A DNA stretch of 64,000 nucleotides from Devosia sp. (lineage in GTDB: Bacteria; Pseudomonadota; Alphaproteobacteria; Rhizobiales; Devosiaceae), in contig NZ_JAQGJM010000014.1 of the NCBI RefSeq assembly GCF_028290625.1, positions 92,854-156,853 on the forward strand, in the 5' to 3' direction. Below, piece by piece: positions 53,141 to 62,446 of the stretch (position 1 is the stretch's first letter; each line of letters begins with the position of its first letter). Under the pieces are notes generated by a model. The model was not told the DNA's origin and did no database searches. It worked only from the letters and a program-made list of their open reading frames with translations. The position numbers and the translations under genes are program-made.

Positions 53141-53470
53141 TCAGACATAGCCCAGCGCCGCAAACTGCTGCTGGAACCAGAAATACCCCGCCGCCGTCAA
53201 CGCCGCCGCAACAATGAACAGCACCCATCCAACGACGGTGAAATTCTTGTGGTCCGCCGTCCGGTATTCCAGCCGCGACCCGGCGACGAGAAAGCCCAAG
53301 CCGAACACCACGCACAGCGGCACCAGCACGAACGCCTTGAGCTGATAGCTCACCTCCGGCGCCCCGCTTTGCGCTTCCTGCAACGGCCCCAACAGGAAAA
53401 ACCACGCTACGCCCAGCCCCACCGCCAGCAGCACCGCGCCACCCAGCCGATATTTAAGCTCTTGCGCCAT
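53141..53470 (-). CDS. Small membrane protein, unknown function
   Basis: 109 residues with three hydrophobic helices (GGAVLLAVGLGVAWFFLL, AFVLVPLCVVFGLGFLVAG and TVVGWVLFIVAAALTAAGYFWF). No named family. It ends ten bases before the RidA start and shares its direction. An ATG one codon earlier (53473) is equally possible. Confidence 0.65.
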   Translation of the reverse strand: MAQELKYRLGGAVLLAVGLGVAWFFLLGPLQEAQSGAPEVSYQLKAFVLVPLCVVFGLGFLVAGSRLEYRTADHKNFTVVGWVLFIVAAALTAAGYFWFQQQFAALGYV

Positions 53471-53635
53471 CATCCAAATCCCCAACAGCCCTGCCACGGT
53501 CATGGCACGCCGCGCTTTGCCCGGTCAATCGCCGCGACCAACGCCTGTTCCAACGCAACGGCCATCGACGCCCGACCCGATTCCGCCCTAAATCGCGCCA
53601 TGCCTTTTGGCAGATATGGCAAGCCGGAACCCATC

Positions 53636-54325
53636 ATGGCCGATCTGAACGTTTCCTCCGCCCCCGCCTTCAATCGCGACGCCGCCGGCTACGACGCCAT
53701 CCGCCGCGGCCTCATCCCCTGCTTCGACATGTTCTACGGCACCGCGCTCGACCTGATCGACGAGTGGCAACCGCCGCAAACCCTGCGCGTGCTCGATCTG
53801 GGCGCCGGCACCGGCCTGTTCTCCGCCATGGTCCTCACCCGCCACCCCCACGCCCAAATCCACCTCGTCGATGCCTCCGACAAGATGCTGGACCAGGCCC
53901 GCCAGCGCTTCGCCCACAATCCGGCCATCACCTACGGCATTGCCGACATGGCCAGTGCCGATCTCGCCGGCCCCTGGGACCTGATCATCTCCGCCCTCGC
54001 GATCCACCATCTCGCCGACGACGACAAACGCGGCCTCTTCGCCCGCATCCGCGCCGCCCTGCGTCCCGGCGGCCTGTTCGTCAACGCCGAGCAAGTCATC
54101 GCCCGCGATCCCGTCACCCAGAACCGCTACGCCCGTATCTGGCTCGACCAGATCAAAGCCGCCGGAGTCCCCGAAGCCGAAATCGCCAAGGCCCATGAGC
54201 GCATGTCCCATGACCGCTGCGCCTCCGTCGAAGACCAACTCCTCTGGATGCGCGCCGCCGGCCTCAGCCAGGTCGACTGCACGTTCAAAGCCTGGCGGTT
54301 CGCGGTGCTGAGTGGGCGGGCCTGA
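53636..54325 (+). CDS. Class I SAM-dependent methyltransferase
   Basis: 229 residues. VLDLGAGTGLFS at 53-64 is motif I, then LVDASDKMLDQARQRF (motif II) and WDLIISALAIHHLADDDK (motif IV). It resembles the trans-aconitate/UbiE-like branch. The methyl acceptor is unknown. An in-frame ATG at 53600 is an alternative start. Confidence 0.88.
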   Translation: MADLNVSSAPAFNRDAAGYDAIRRGLIPCFDMFYGTALDLIDEWQPPQTLRVLDLGAGTGLFSAMVLTRHPHAQIHLVDASDKMLDQARQRFAHNPAITYGIADMASADLAGPWDLIISALAIHHLADDDKRGLFARIRAALRPGGLFVNAEQVIARDPVTQNRYARIWLDQIKAAGVPEAEIAKAHERMSHDRCASVEDQLLWMRAAGLSQVDCTFKAWRFAVLSGRA

Positions 54326-54341
54326 CGCACAGGCCGAAATC

Positions 54342-54427
54342 TGGTGCGGGCGGCGGGACTCGAACCCGCACGGGGATACCCCCTCAGGATTTTAAGTCCT
54401 GTGTGTCTACCATTCCACCACGCCCGC
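54342..54427 (-). tRNA. tRNA-Leu (anticodon TAA)
   Basis: 86 nucleotides including an encoded CCA. The acceptor stem pairs gcgggcg with cgcccgc; a long variable arm (aggggg-tat-cccc type) identifies a class II leucine tRNA. The anticodon loop reads ACTTAAAATCC with TAA. The T arm has GGTTCGAGTCC. Confidence 0.95.
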
Positions 54428-54527
54428 AGCGCAGTGGCGCTTAGCATGCCTCCCGTCGCCTGCCAACGTCTTCGGCGGTTCGGACAGCAGAACGCGCCGC
54501 CCGGCCTTGCGGCGTCGCGGAGACACG

Positions 54528-54599
54528 GTGTAAAGCGGCTTTCGCCCCGAGGGCTTGCGCCCCAATTGGTTAGTTGAAGAGGCGAAAGCCGCTTCACAC
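54528..54599. repeat. Inverted repeat, 19-base arms
   Basis: Arms at 54528-54546 and 54581-54599 pair at 18 of 19 positions (core aagcggctttcgcc) around a 34-base loop. Lies 100 bases from the tRNA in a 630-base gap without a convincing gene (54428-55058). Confidence 0.7.
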
Positions 54600-55058
54600 G
54601 ATCTGGGTTTCCCGCGCGCACATCGAGCGGCCGCCCTTTCGGGTTGGACGATTACGTCCGGCCGGTTGTCAGCATCACGCTCGTGCCTGGGCGACCCCAT
54701 GCAGCCAGCTCCCCGCCCAGCACTTCGTCGGTGCCACGTGAGCGGCGGGAATGGGGGTATGATAATCGGGGAGCAAGGTGCGGGGATAAGTTCTCAGCAA
54801 AGAGAGCCGAATGCCTCCACCCGCTCCAGCCATGACCTGACCACGCCCCCTGCATTCAATCGAGCCGCTCGCAATAGGTCCGTTTCCGACCCCACGTTGG
54901 TCATCCATCGACTTTCTGGGTCCAACTGATAGCGAACTATCGTCTCAGTGGGCGACATCATAAGCTTGGGGCGCTCCGGCCACGGTCTTGCCGATTGCGT
55001 TCTTGCCATGGCTTCCCTTGGCTTCCAGAGTCAGTCCACATCAATTCAGGGGCCAGGA

Positions 55059-55565
55059 ATGAGTGCTCGTTTAACGACAGCCATTAGGATTGGAGACACA
55101 GCAAGGGCGGTATTGCGAAAGACTCAGAGCTTTCCCGACCGAGAGTTGGCGGAGCGTGAAGCCTGGCGCGACATGAGAGATATGGGCGTTGAACCGATGC
55201 TTCTGGCGCTTTCGATGGAGTTGGCACTCAAAGCCTGGTTCGTTTTTGACTTCGATGATCCGAAAGTCGCCAAATCACACGACCTCGCTAAGCTGTTTGA
55301 CAAGCTTAAGCCCGAAAGTCAGGAGAAGCTCGACGCCGAGTTTAAGAGATCCGTAGCCCCGTACTATCCCAGCGGCTTTTACAGCGACTACAGCATTCGT
55401 CACGTGCTGTATCAGCACAAAGATGCGTTTACCGATTGGCGCTATATCCATGAGCCTAAATCGACGATGTTCGATCGAGGCGCTTTCGAGGCAACACTGG
55501 AAATGGTGCTCACAGAGTTCGAGAAAAGGTACCGAACTGAGTGGGTACAGCCGATTTTGTCATAA
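55059..55565 (+). CDS. HEPN-like protein, unknown function
   Basis: 168 residues from the ATG at 55059. The middle (MLLALSMELALKAWFVFDFDDPKVAKSHDLAKLFDKL) has the E-L-x-L-K and H-D-L spacing of HEPN domains, small helical RNase or nucleotide-binding modules; no clear R-x4-6-H catalytic motif is visible. Codon use is AT-richer than its surroundings. Alone, without an antitoxin-like MNT partner. Confidence 0.5.
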   Translation: MSARLTTAIRIGDTARAVLRKTQSFPDRELAEREAWRDMRDMGVEPMLLALSMELALKAWFVFDFDDPKVAKSHDLAKLFDKLKPESQEKLDAEFKRSVAPYYPSGFYSDYSIRHVLYQHKDAFTDWRYIHEPKSTMFDRGAFEATLEMVLTEFEKRYRTEWVQPILS

Positions 55566-55695
55566 TGCGCTCGTCCGCTACCGACCCCATTTCGGCCATT
55601 TGAGAGGTCGGCAGGGGAAGACTGAAAGCGCACCTGCGATAGCGAGTTTTTCGAGATCAGCGGGGCTAGCAGATCCACTACCCTTCAAGCGAGTG

Positions 55696-56076
55696 CTAAC
55701 CCCCAGTCCCGTCATCCATAAAATTGCCTGTTATTGCCTGATAGGCGCTGGTGCAACTATCCCATCGGGGACAGGACTCCACGACATTTATCGGCACGAA
55801 AACAAGCGTCCCGGTGACGAGAATTTGTAGTAACAGACCAGCCGGGCGCAGGCACTTGGCAACCACCCCGATCAACAGGAAGTACGCGCCTTGGGCTACA
55901 ACGAGCCAAGCCAAGACCTCCTGAAGTTGTCTGGTTGCGGTGTCATATGGCGATATGTAGCCATCTGGAAAACCGAGCATCGAGAGACCGGTGAAGAGCA
56001 TGAAGGCCAGCAAGAGGGAAAGCAGACCCCACGTCACGGAGGTTAGGCGCAGTAGAAGAATCGAAGACATGGGCAT
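55696..56076 (-). CDS. Small membrane protein, unknown function
   Basis: 126 residues and about four membrane helices (SVTWGLLSLLLAFMLFTGL, EVLAWLVVAQGAYFLLIGVV, PAGLLLQILVTGTLVFVPI), with a C-terminal CPRWDSC pair that could be oxidised. It has no named family. It lies in the AT-richer accessory stretch. Confidence 0.6.
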   Translation of the reverse strand: MPMSSILLLRLTSVTWGLLSLLLAFMLFTGLSMLGFPDGYISPYDTATRQLQEVLAWLVVAQGAYFLLIGVVAKCLRPAGLLLQILVTGTLVFVPINVVESCPRWDSCTSAYQAITGNFMDDGTGG

Positions 56077-56249
56077 TCCAATCCGGGTGAAGCTTCCCGC
56101 CTAGATTGGTTCGGTTGAACGGCGGATGAATGTTACTTCCACTGTAAACCCGGGGCGCTGCTTCGTATCGGACCTGCGCAAAGTTGTTTTCGACCCCATA
56201 TCGGCCGGAACAACGAATGAGGTTGCTAACCAAAAGCGGACATTGGAAG

Positions 56250-56690
56250 TTACTGTCCGGTCAACACTGCTTGCTCGATCTTACCGTCCATCAAACGGGC
56301 AAGGGACCGAGCAAATCTCTCAATGTCCGGATAGTTCGTCAGGAACGATATTCGGGCGCGGTCGCCGTTATGTTGGAGTTCGCCAATTTCTACTGTCACA
56401 AGTAGATCGCCAGTCGAATTAGCGGGCTTTATCTGCACTGCCAATGCGAGGTTGTCACCCTCCTGATCCATGACGCCCCATTTGCCGCCCAAGGGGGCCT
56501 CGAGCTGTATGGGAAATGTCGCAAGGCTCTGCCCGAACTCGACTACGTCTTGCCATTGAACCCAGAAGGAGCCGCAGCCAGAGAACCGCTCTGTCGTTAC
56601 CGACATCGTCAGATATCCAAAGTCGTCGGGAGCAGCGTCCTTGTCGAAGAAGCTGGGATCATGCCTGTATCTGAAAATGAGTTCGCTCAT
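56250..56690 (-). CDS. Immunity-like protein, unknown function
   Basis: 146 residues from the ATG at 56690. Alternating strands (GYLTMSVTTERFSGCGSFWVQWQDVVEFGQSLATFPI; GDLLVTVEIGELQHNGDRARISFLTNYPDIERFARSLARLM) give a mixed fold with a long final helix. The S-G-x-G-S-F-W block and the F-x-x-x-L helix bring to mind the WapI-type contact-toxin immunity family, but no toxin gene is present. Uncertain. Confidence 0.45.
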   Translation of the reverse strand: MSELIFRYRHDPSFFDKDAAPDDFGYLTMSVTTERFSGCGSFWVQWQDVVEFGQSLATFPIQLEAPLGGKWGVMDQEGDNLALAVQIKPANSTGDLLVTVEIGELQHNGDRARISFLTNYPDIERFARSLARLMDGKIEQAVLTGQ

Positions 56691-56874
56691 GCGAGCACGA
56701 TGGTCCGGGCGCTGCATCAGTGCAAGGAGCGTGACGAAGAAACCTCGCCGTGAGATGATTTATGGTGCCGATGGTCCCTAGCCCTGCGTCGGCCCAGGCA
56801 GGATGCCAGAACCGGACAGTCCGCAATCCACCCCATCAAGGACATTTGCGGAGGAGCGCCCTTCTCCTCGATAG

Positions 56875-57516
56875 TCATGCGGATAGGCGGCGAGGTGCAC
56901 AAAGATGCAGCCAAATTGCCATCCCGATAAGCGGCAAGCCCCAAGCTATCCAAGCATCAAGCGCATAAAACGCCTCAAAATATTTTGACGCGCCAAACAC
57001 TTTCCACAAGCCAAGATAAACCCGAAAGAACAGCGCCCCCGATGTAACCGCCGCCAACATCAACATACAGGCGCGGTGAGAAGCAACACGCCCACACCTG
57101 ATATTCCAAATGCCTAGGCCCAGCAGCACTATCCATGTGATGCCCTGGGCCACAAACCCCGCCGCCGAAATGCTCGTCACCGGCATTATCACGGCAACTG
57201 GGATAGCGGTGATACCAGCGATAAGAATGTCTATCGCCGCGATGCGCCCCAATAAACGGTGCCATCTCGTGCCGCGCAAATACAAAACCACCGGCACCAG
57301 CAATAGCGCCAACCCGCCTGTCACCATGTGAACGGGAAAAATAATCGGCAGGAGCTCTAGTTTTACCGCCAGTGCTTCGGGAAAGCCCTCATTGTCGAAA
57401 CTCTCAAAAATTCCGCGTACCGCAACATACATGACAAAAACACCGAGAGGCGCTAGCATTAGCCATCGCCAAACGGCCACAATCCGCGGGCTAACTTTAT
57501 CCAAATCGGAGTTCAT
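56875..57516 (-). CDS. DUF2306-like membrane protein
   Basis: 213 residues with about six helices: FPVHMVTGGLALLLVPVVLYLRGTRWHRLLGRIAA is the DUF2306 core (histidines in FPVHMVTGG and RWHRLLG), and ASHRACMLMLAAVTSGALFFRVYLG supports it. Function unknown; heme or quinone electron transfer has been guessed for related families. Its ATG overlaps the divergent start of the next gene. Confidence 0.75.
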   Translation of the reverse strand: MNSDLDKVSPRIVAVWRWLMLAPLGVFVMYVAVRGIFESFDNEGFPEALAVKLELLPIIFPVHMVTGGLALLLVPVVLYLRGTRWHRLLGRIAAIDILIAGITAIPVAVIMPVTSISAAGFVAQGITWIVLLGLGIWNIRCGRVASHRACMLMLAAVTSGALFFRVYLGLWKVFGASKYFEAFYALDAWIAWGLPLIGMAIWLHLCAPRRLSA

Positions 57517-57517
57517 G

Positions 57518-57985
57518 ATGGCTCATCGCATCCACATTATTAGAGCCCTTACCGTCGGCTTAGCCCTCTGCTTGAGCGGAAACTTGGCACATGCAGCAAC
57601 AACCGACCAATATTATGGCCGCTGGACTGTCAGCGATAAAAAGCCCGCTTATTCATCCAAAGGCATTCTCTATAAGACAATCGATTTTTCCCCGTGTGGC
57701 CAAGATCTATGCGGCGTTTCTGTTGCCGACGATAATTCGTGCGGTAAAGTTCTCTTTCGATTTTTAACCACCGATACGGCCGATGAAGAGCTAATTGGCC
57801 ATGGCAGGTGGGGAAAGGCCAAGAAGAAACTGGAACTTGGTCTTGTCACGACCGAAAATGAGACGCCCTATCTGTATCTGGCCCTGGGGTCCGACGATAT
57901 GGACTTAAGCGGCCGTGAGGGCAGCATTCCCACTTTCCAAGCCGATTATAAGCGGCAGGGGGAAGTCGCCTGCACAACAGAATAG
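57518..57985 (+). CDS. Exported protein, DUF2147-like pattern
   Basis: 155 residues with a signal peptide (IIRALTVGLALCLSGNLAHA, cut before ATT). The rest has YYGRWTVSDKKPAYSSKGILYKTIDFSPCGQDLCGVS, with the paired CG-LCG cysteines typical of DUF2147-like proteins, and a final C. Two ATGs are possible; the one at 57518 has a ggag site at good spacing. Function unknown. Confidence 0.6.
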   Translation: MAHRIHIIRALTVGLALCLSGNLAHAATTDQYYGRWTVSDKKPAYSSKGILYKTIDFSPCGQDLCGVSVADDNSCGKVLFRFLTTDTADEELIGHGRWGKAKKKLELGLVTTENETPYLYLALGSDDMDLSGREGSIPTFQADYKRQGEVACTTE

Positions 57986-58143
57986 CATCTGGAACGTACA
58001 CCACGTGGGCCTGCGTGGTGAAATGGGAGCCGCTTGGCAAACTGTGCTCGCAAAGCCGACGGCCCGCTGCCCGCCCGTTCTAGACGTGGCGAGCAGCGCA
58101 CTAACGAATCCCAGGAATCTAGCCGTCCCCGTGGGCGACAGAG

Positions 58144-58167
58144 AGCGTGAACGGAAGCGTTCACGCT
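58144..58167. terminator. Hairpin downstream of gpt
   Basis: Ten-base stem agcgtgaacg / cgttcacgct with a gaag loop. It lies in the 208-base gap before the gpt stop and may terminate gpt or the gene at 57518. Confidence 0.5.
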
Positions 58168-58193
58168 TTCGGCGTGGGATTAGTTTCCGAACC

Positions 58194-58691
58194 CTAGTCG
58201 GTGCCGCCACCGATCGGGGCCGCGTACGCCACGTCCAAATCCCACGGGAAGAAAATCCAGGTGTCCTGGCTGACTTCGGTGATGAATGTATCCACCAGCT
58301 CGCGCCCCATCGGCTTGGCATAGACCGTGGCAAAATGGGCGCCCGGCAGCATTTCGCGCACGGCACGGGCCGTCGAGCCGGTGTCGACGAGATCGTCCAC
58401 GATCAGGATCTTGCCGCCCTTTTTGGCGAGGTCGAGGATCGGCTGGCTGATCGGCTTGAGCACCTGAATGCCGCTTTGGCTCTGATGGTCGTAGCTTTTG
58501 ACCGCCACGGTTTCGACGGTGCGGATATTGAGTTCGCGCGCCACGATGGCTGCCGGCACCAGCCCGCCGCGGGCAATCGCCACCACGGCATCGAACGAGC
58601 CCATCCCCGTCAGCCGCCATGCCAAGGCCCGGCTATCGCGGTGGAACTGGTCCCAGCTGACCGGAAACGACTTCTGGTTCGGATTGTTCAC
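58194..58691 (-). CDS. gpt: Xanthine phosphoribosyltransferase
   Basis: 165 residues. The PRPP motif [15 protein letters not shown] is at about 95-109, with [16 protein letters not shown] at 40-55 the pyrophosphate loop. [19 protein letters not shown] at the front is typical of Gpt. Salvages xanthine and guanine. I chose the GTG at 58691, with a caggaga ribosome site, over the ATG at 58736. Confidence 0.92.
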   Translation of the reverse strand: MNNPNQKSFPVSWDQFHRDSRALAWRLTGMGSFDAVVAIARGGLVPAAIVARELNIRTVETVAVKSYDHQSQSGIQVLKPISQPILDLAKKGGKILIVDDLVDTGSTARAVREMLPGAHFATVYAKPMGRELVDTFITEVSQDTWIFFPWDLDVAYAAPIGGGTD

Positions 58692-58764
58692 GCTCGTGTC
58701 TCCTGCAGTCGCCCCCACCGGCGAAGAACGGCTCATAGCAAACTCAACGCCCGCCGCCAAATGC

Positions 58765-59532
58765 TTACTCTTCGGGCGGTGCAATCCCCGCCTTTTCATG
58801 CGCTGCCGCCACCATGGCGCGCACTTTCCCGGCCGCTTCCTCCAGCCGCACCGCATCGGACGAGCGCAGCACCAGCTCGGTCATCAGGCGGCCTTTGCCC
58901 ATCTGCGGATAGCTGCCCATCTTCACGTCCGGATACTGGTTCTGCAATTCGCCCAGCGGCCCGCCGACCGTGCCCTCGCCCACCGCCGCCTTGACGGTGA
59001 TCGACAATACTTTCTTGCCGCCCTGCAATGTCGGCGCCAGCGCCTCCAGCATGGCACGCATGATCACCGGCACCCCGGCCATCACATGCACATTGCCGAT
59101 CCGGAAACCCGGCGCCGCGCTCACCGAATTGACGATCAGGTCCGCGCCCTCGGGAATGCGCGCCATGCGCAGCCGCGCCTCGTTGACCTCGGTGCCGGTC
59201 TCTTTCCAGCGCGCCTCCAGCATGGCCCGCGCCTGCGCATTGATCGGCAGCGCCACGCCGAACGCCTTGGCGATGGCGTCGGCGGTGATGTCGTCATGCG
59301 TCGGCCCGATGCCGCCGGTGGTGAACACATAGGTATAGCGCTCGCGCAGCGCGTTGACCGCCGCGATGATGTCGTCGGTCTCGTCCGACACCACCCGCAC
59401 TTCCTTGAGCTCGATCCCCAGATCGGTGCAGAAATCGGCCGTCGCACCGATGTTCACGTCCTTGGTGCGCCCGGACAGGATTTCATCGCCGATAACGAGC
59501 AGGCCCGCGGTAACCGATGGGGAGGAGGTCAT
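58765..59532 (-). CDS. CinA/MoaB-like molybdopterin-binding domain protein
   Basis: 255 residues. [17 protein letters not shown] at the front, [15 protein letters not shown] and the [10 protein letters not shown] zone are the CinA N-terminal domain, an ADP-ribose pyrophosphatase/molybdopterin-binding fold. The C-terminal nicotinamide-nucleotide amidase domain is absent, so it is the short form. Its ATG is at 59532. Role: probably nucleotide or NAD housekeeping. Confidence 0.88.
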   Translation of the reverse strand: MTSSPSVTAGLLVIGDEILSGRTKDVNIGATADFCTDLGIELKEVRVVSDETDDIIAAVNALRERYTYVFTTGGIGPTHDDITADAIAKAFGVALPINAQARAMLEARWKETGTEVNEARLRMARIPEGADLIVNSVSAAPGFRIGNVHVMAGVPVIMRAMLEALAPTLQGGKKVLSITVKAAVGEGTVGGPLGELQNQYPDVKMGSYPQMGKGRLMTELVLRSSDAVRLEEAAGKVRAMVAAAHEKAGIAPPEE

Positions 59533-59698
59533 GATGTTGCCGTTTTGAGGAGGTGCCCAATGGATGCCCGCGCCAACCCGCGCCGTCAAGCAAGGCACGC
59601 CGATTTTAGAGCCTGCATTCAAGGACATGTGCCTGCCCAGGCTCTTTCAATCGCCGCGCGCAGCGATTACCTTTGGCTTTGCCGCTCCGGAGTCTGCC

Positions 59699-60535
59699 AT
59701 GATCACCTATGTCGAAGCCCCCGCCAAAGCCCGCCGCACCGCCGGCGTCATCCCGCTGCATGGCGAGGAAGGCTTTGCCGGCATGCGCAAGGCTGGCGCA
59801 CTGACCGCATTGGCGCTCGACGTGCTGACCCCCTTCGTCGAGCCCGGCGTGCCCACCGCCACCATCGACAAGATTGCCTATGAATTCGCCCGCGATCACG
59901 GCGCCGTCCCGGCGACGGTGTTCTACAAGGGCTACCGCCACTCGCTCTGCACGTCGATCAACCACGTCGTCTGCCACGGCATTCCAGACGATCGCCCGCT
60001 GCGCGAAGGCGACATCGTCAATATCGACCTGACCCTGGTGGTCGATGGCTGGCATGGCGACAGCAGCCGCATGTATCCGGTCGGCGAAATCACCCGCAAG
60101 GCCGAGCGGCTGATCGAAGTCACCTATGAAAGCCTCGCGGCCGGCCTTGCCGCCGCCGTTCCCGGCAACACCACCGGCGATATCGGCGCCGCCATCCAGA
60201 CCTATGCGGAGGGCGAACGCACCAGCGTGGTCCGCGATTTCGTTGGCCATGGCGTGGGCAAGCTGTTCCACGACGAGCCCAATATCATGCATTTCGGCAC
60301 CCCCGGCACCGGCGTGCCGCTCCGCCCCGGCATGATCTTCACCATCGAGCCGATGATCAATCTGGGCCGGCCGCACGTCAAAATCCTCTCCGACGGCTGG
60401 ACCGCCGTGACCCGCGACCGCACGCTCTCGGCCCAGTGCGAGCATTCCATCGGCATCACCGAAACCGGCCACGAGGTTTTCACCCTGTCGCCGGGGGGCA
60501 TTTTCAACCCGATGCAGCCGGCGAAAGCCGCCTGA
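59699..60535 (+). CDS. map: Methionine aminopeptidase, type I
   Basis: 278 residues. Metal ligands: D110 ([11 protein letters not shown]), D121 (HGDSSRMY), the His of [12 protein letters not shown], and two glutamates ([14 protein letters not shown]). It removes the initiator methionine. The front is about 20 residues longer than in E. coli. Its stop overlaps the radC start (TGATG). Confidence 0.95.
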   Translation: MITYVEAPAKARRTAGVIPLHGEEGFAGMRKAGALTALALDVLTPFVEPGVPTATIDKIAYEFARDHGAVPATVFYKGYRHSLCTSINHVVCHGIPDDRPLREGDIVNIDLTLVVDGWHGDSSRMYPVGEITRKAERLIEVTYESLAAGLAAAVPGNTTGDIGAAIQTYAEGERTSVVRDFVGHGVGKLFHDEPNIMHFGTPGTGVPLRPGMIFTIEPMINLGRPHVKILSDGWTAVTRDRTLSAQCEHSIGITETGHEVFTLSPGGIFNPMQPAKAA

Positions 60536-61290
60536 TGGCGCCCGGTCCGGAGACGCCGCCGGGCAGCCTGGGCGAGAGCCCCTTCAATCCCATTTCCGAT
60601 GTATCCCCCAAGCCGGAGGTCGACAATGCCGGCCACCGGCAGCGCGTGCGCGAGCGCTTCCTCAAGCTGGGCGGCGACGCTTTCGAGGATTATGAACTGC
60701 TGGAGCTGGCGCTTCAGCTGGTCGTGCCGCGCCGTGATACCAAGAAGCTCGCCAAGGCCCTGCTCAAGGAATTCGGCTCGTTCTCCGGCGTCTTCTCCGC
60801 CGCCCCCGAGCGCCTGGCCAAGATCGATGGCCTGGGCGATACGTCGGTGGCGCACATCAAGGTGATCCAGTCTGTCGCCGTCCGTTTCGGCCGCGACCGC
60901 ATCAAACTGGAAAAGCCGCTGCTGTCGTCCTGGTCCGAACTGATCGACTACTGCCGCGCCCAGATGGCCTACGAGAGCATCGAGCAGTTCCGCATTCTCT
61001 TCCTCGACAAGAAGAACCGCCTGATTGCCGACGAGGTGCAACAGACCGGCACCGTCGACCATACCCCGGTTTACCCCCGCGAAGTCATCAAGCGGGCGTT
61101 AGAACATTCCGCCACGGCCTTGATCCTGGTGCACAATCACCCCTCCGGTGACCCTGCCCCGTCCTCGGCCGACGTGCGCATGACCCGCGAAATTACGGAC
61201 ATCGCCAAGCCCCTTGGCATCACGCTGCACGATCACATCATCATCGGCAAATCTGGGCATGCGTCATTGCGGGGGCTAAAGCTGCTTTAG
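60535..61290 (+). CDS. radC: RadC family JAB-domain protein
   Basis: 251 residues. A helix-hairpin-helix ([15 protein letters not shown]) is followed by the JAMM metal motif [15 protein letters not shown] at 199-213. The front is unstructured. RadC is a putative metallo-hydrolase; the DNA-repair role is not proven. Translationally coupled to map. Confidence 0.93.
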   Translation: MAPGPETPPGSLGESPFNPISDVSPKPEVDNAGHRQRVRERFLKLGGDAFEDYELLELALQLVVPRRDTKKLAKALLKEFGSFSGVFSAAPERLAKIDGLGDTSVAHIKVIQSVAVRFGRDRIKLEKPLLSSWSELIDYCRAQMAYESIEQFRILFLDKKNRLIADEVQQTGTVDHTPVYPREVIKRALEHSATALILVHNHPSGDPAPSSADVRMTREITDIAKPLGITLHDHIIIGKSGHASLRGLKLL

Positions 61291-61370
61291 GACGTTCGGC
61301 CGGCAGCTTGCCCCTGCCACCGTTTTGGTTCTGGCTTCAGCTTTAGCTTGATCCAACCCCACCCACCGAC

Positions 61371-61449
61371 CTTCCCGCGGGCTTGACCCGCGGGCCACTA
61401 TCAGCACGGCACAAGCGGCCAATGGCCCGCGGGTCAAGCCCGCGGGAAG
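61371..61449. repeat. Palindromic intergenic repeat, second copy
   Basis: Perfect 26-base arms at 61371-61396 and 61424-61449 around a 27-base loop. The left arm is identical to that at 37234-37259. It lies in a 215-base gap (61291-61505) without a gene. Confidence 0.8.
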
Positions 61450-61505
61450 ACCGGTGGTATGGAAAGCGACGGGGGAAAACTGGCAGCTCGCTGTTGCCAG
61501 CACTC

Positions 61506-62240
61506 CTACCCAAAACTCTGGAGCACCGGAAACGTCTCCTGAAACCAGTACGACATCCGGCTGAAATTGCCCGTGAGGAACAACAGTCCGGCCACCACCA
61601 GCAGCGCGCCCATCACGCGCTCGACGGTCCGCAAATGCCGCTTGAAGGTGTTGAAGAACGTCAGGAATGGTCCGATGGCGATGCCGGCCAGAAAGAACGG
61701 CACGCCCAGCCCCAGCGAATAGACCCCCAGCAGCGACGCGCCTTCCAGCGCGGTGTTCTTGCTCGCTGCCACCGACAAAACCGCCGCCAGCACCGGCCCG
61801 ATGCACGGCGTCCAGCCGATGGCGAAAGCGAGCCCCAGCAGGAACCCGCCCAGTGGCCCGCTAGCCACGCCCGGCCCATTATGCCGAATCTGCCGGTCCA
61901 GCAGCGCAATCCGGAACACGCCGAGAAAATGCAGACCCATCGCGATGATCATCAGCCCGGCAATCGGCGTCAGGATTGGCAGCAACTGCCGGAACGCCTG
62001 CCCGAACGCCGTCGCCGTCGCGCCTAGCGTCACGAACACCACGCCGAAACCCAAAATGAAGAACAGCGAAGTGACCATCACCTTGCGCTGCAACGCGCCG
62101 GCGCTCGCGCCTTCGGTACGCAATTGGTCGAAGCTCGCCCCGCTCATATAGGTCAGATATGGCGGCACCAGCGGCAGCACGCAGGGGCTGAGAAAACTCA
62201 ACACCCCGGCCCCGAACACGGTAATCAGCGAAAACTCCAA
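61506..62240 (-). CDS. ccdA: Cytochrome c biogenesis protein CcdA
   Basis: 244 residues, six helices. C20 in FLSPCVLPL and C146 in GWTPCIGP are the redox pair that carries electrons through the membrane to periplasmic thioredoxin-like proteins. The start is a TTG at 62240 with a ggggag site; no ATG fits. No cytochrome c maturation genes are nearby. Confidence 0.94.
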   Translation of the reverse strand: MEFSLITVFGAGVLSFLSPCVLPLVPPYLTYMSGASFDQLRTEGASAGALQRKVMVTSLFFILGFGVVFVTLGATATAFGQAFRQLLPILTPIAGLMIIAMGLHFLGVFRIALLDRQIRHNGPGVASGPLGGFLLGLAFAIGWTPCIGPVLAAVLSVAASKNTALEGASLLGVYSLGLGVPFFLAGIAIGPFLTFFNTFKRHLRTVERVMGALLVVAGLLFLTGNFSRMSYWFQETFPVLQSFG

Positions 62241-62446
62241 CGCGACGCTCCCCGCAATTGCCCGCCCTATGTATCCCCTGCCACCCACAAAGCAATGCGC
62301 GCTCCCGTCGCATCGCCGGTTTGTGAAGCCTTCGCCGCTCAAGCCGGTTAGCCGCCTTCCAGTTGCGAATGCACACACTTGGCGTTATGGCAGGGGCAGC
62401 GAAGGCCCGGTCCGCCCGGTGCCCATTTCCCGCCAGTGAGGGCCCG

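Noticed and set aside
56126..56422. A 98-codon plus-strand frame
   Set aside because: Overlaps the immunity-like gene on the other strand and reads like out-of-frame repeat sequence.
54342..57985. Integrative island at tRNA-Leu with attL/attR
   Set aside because: No integrase and no repeat of the tRNA 3' end was seen; the stretch lies at the 5' side of the tRNA.
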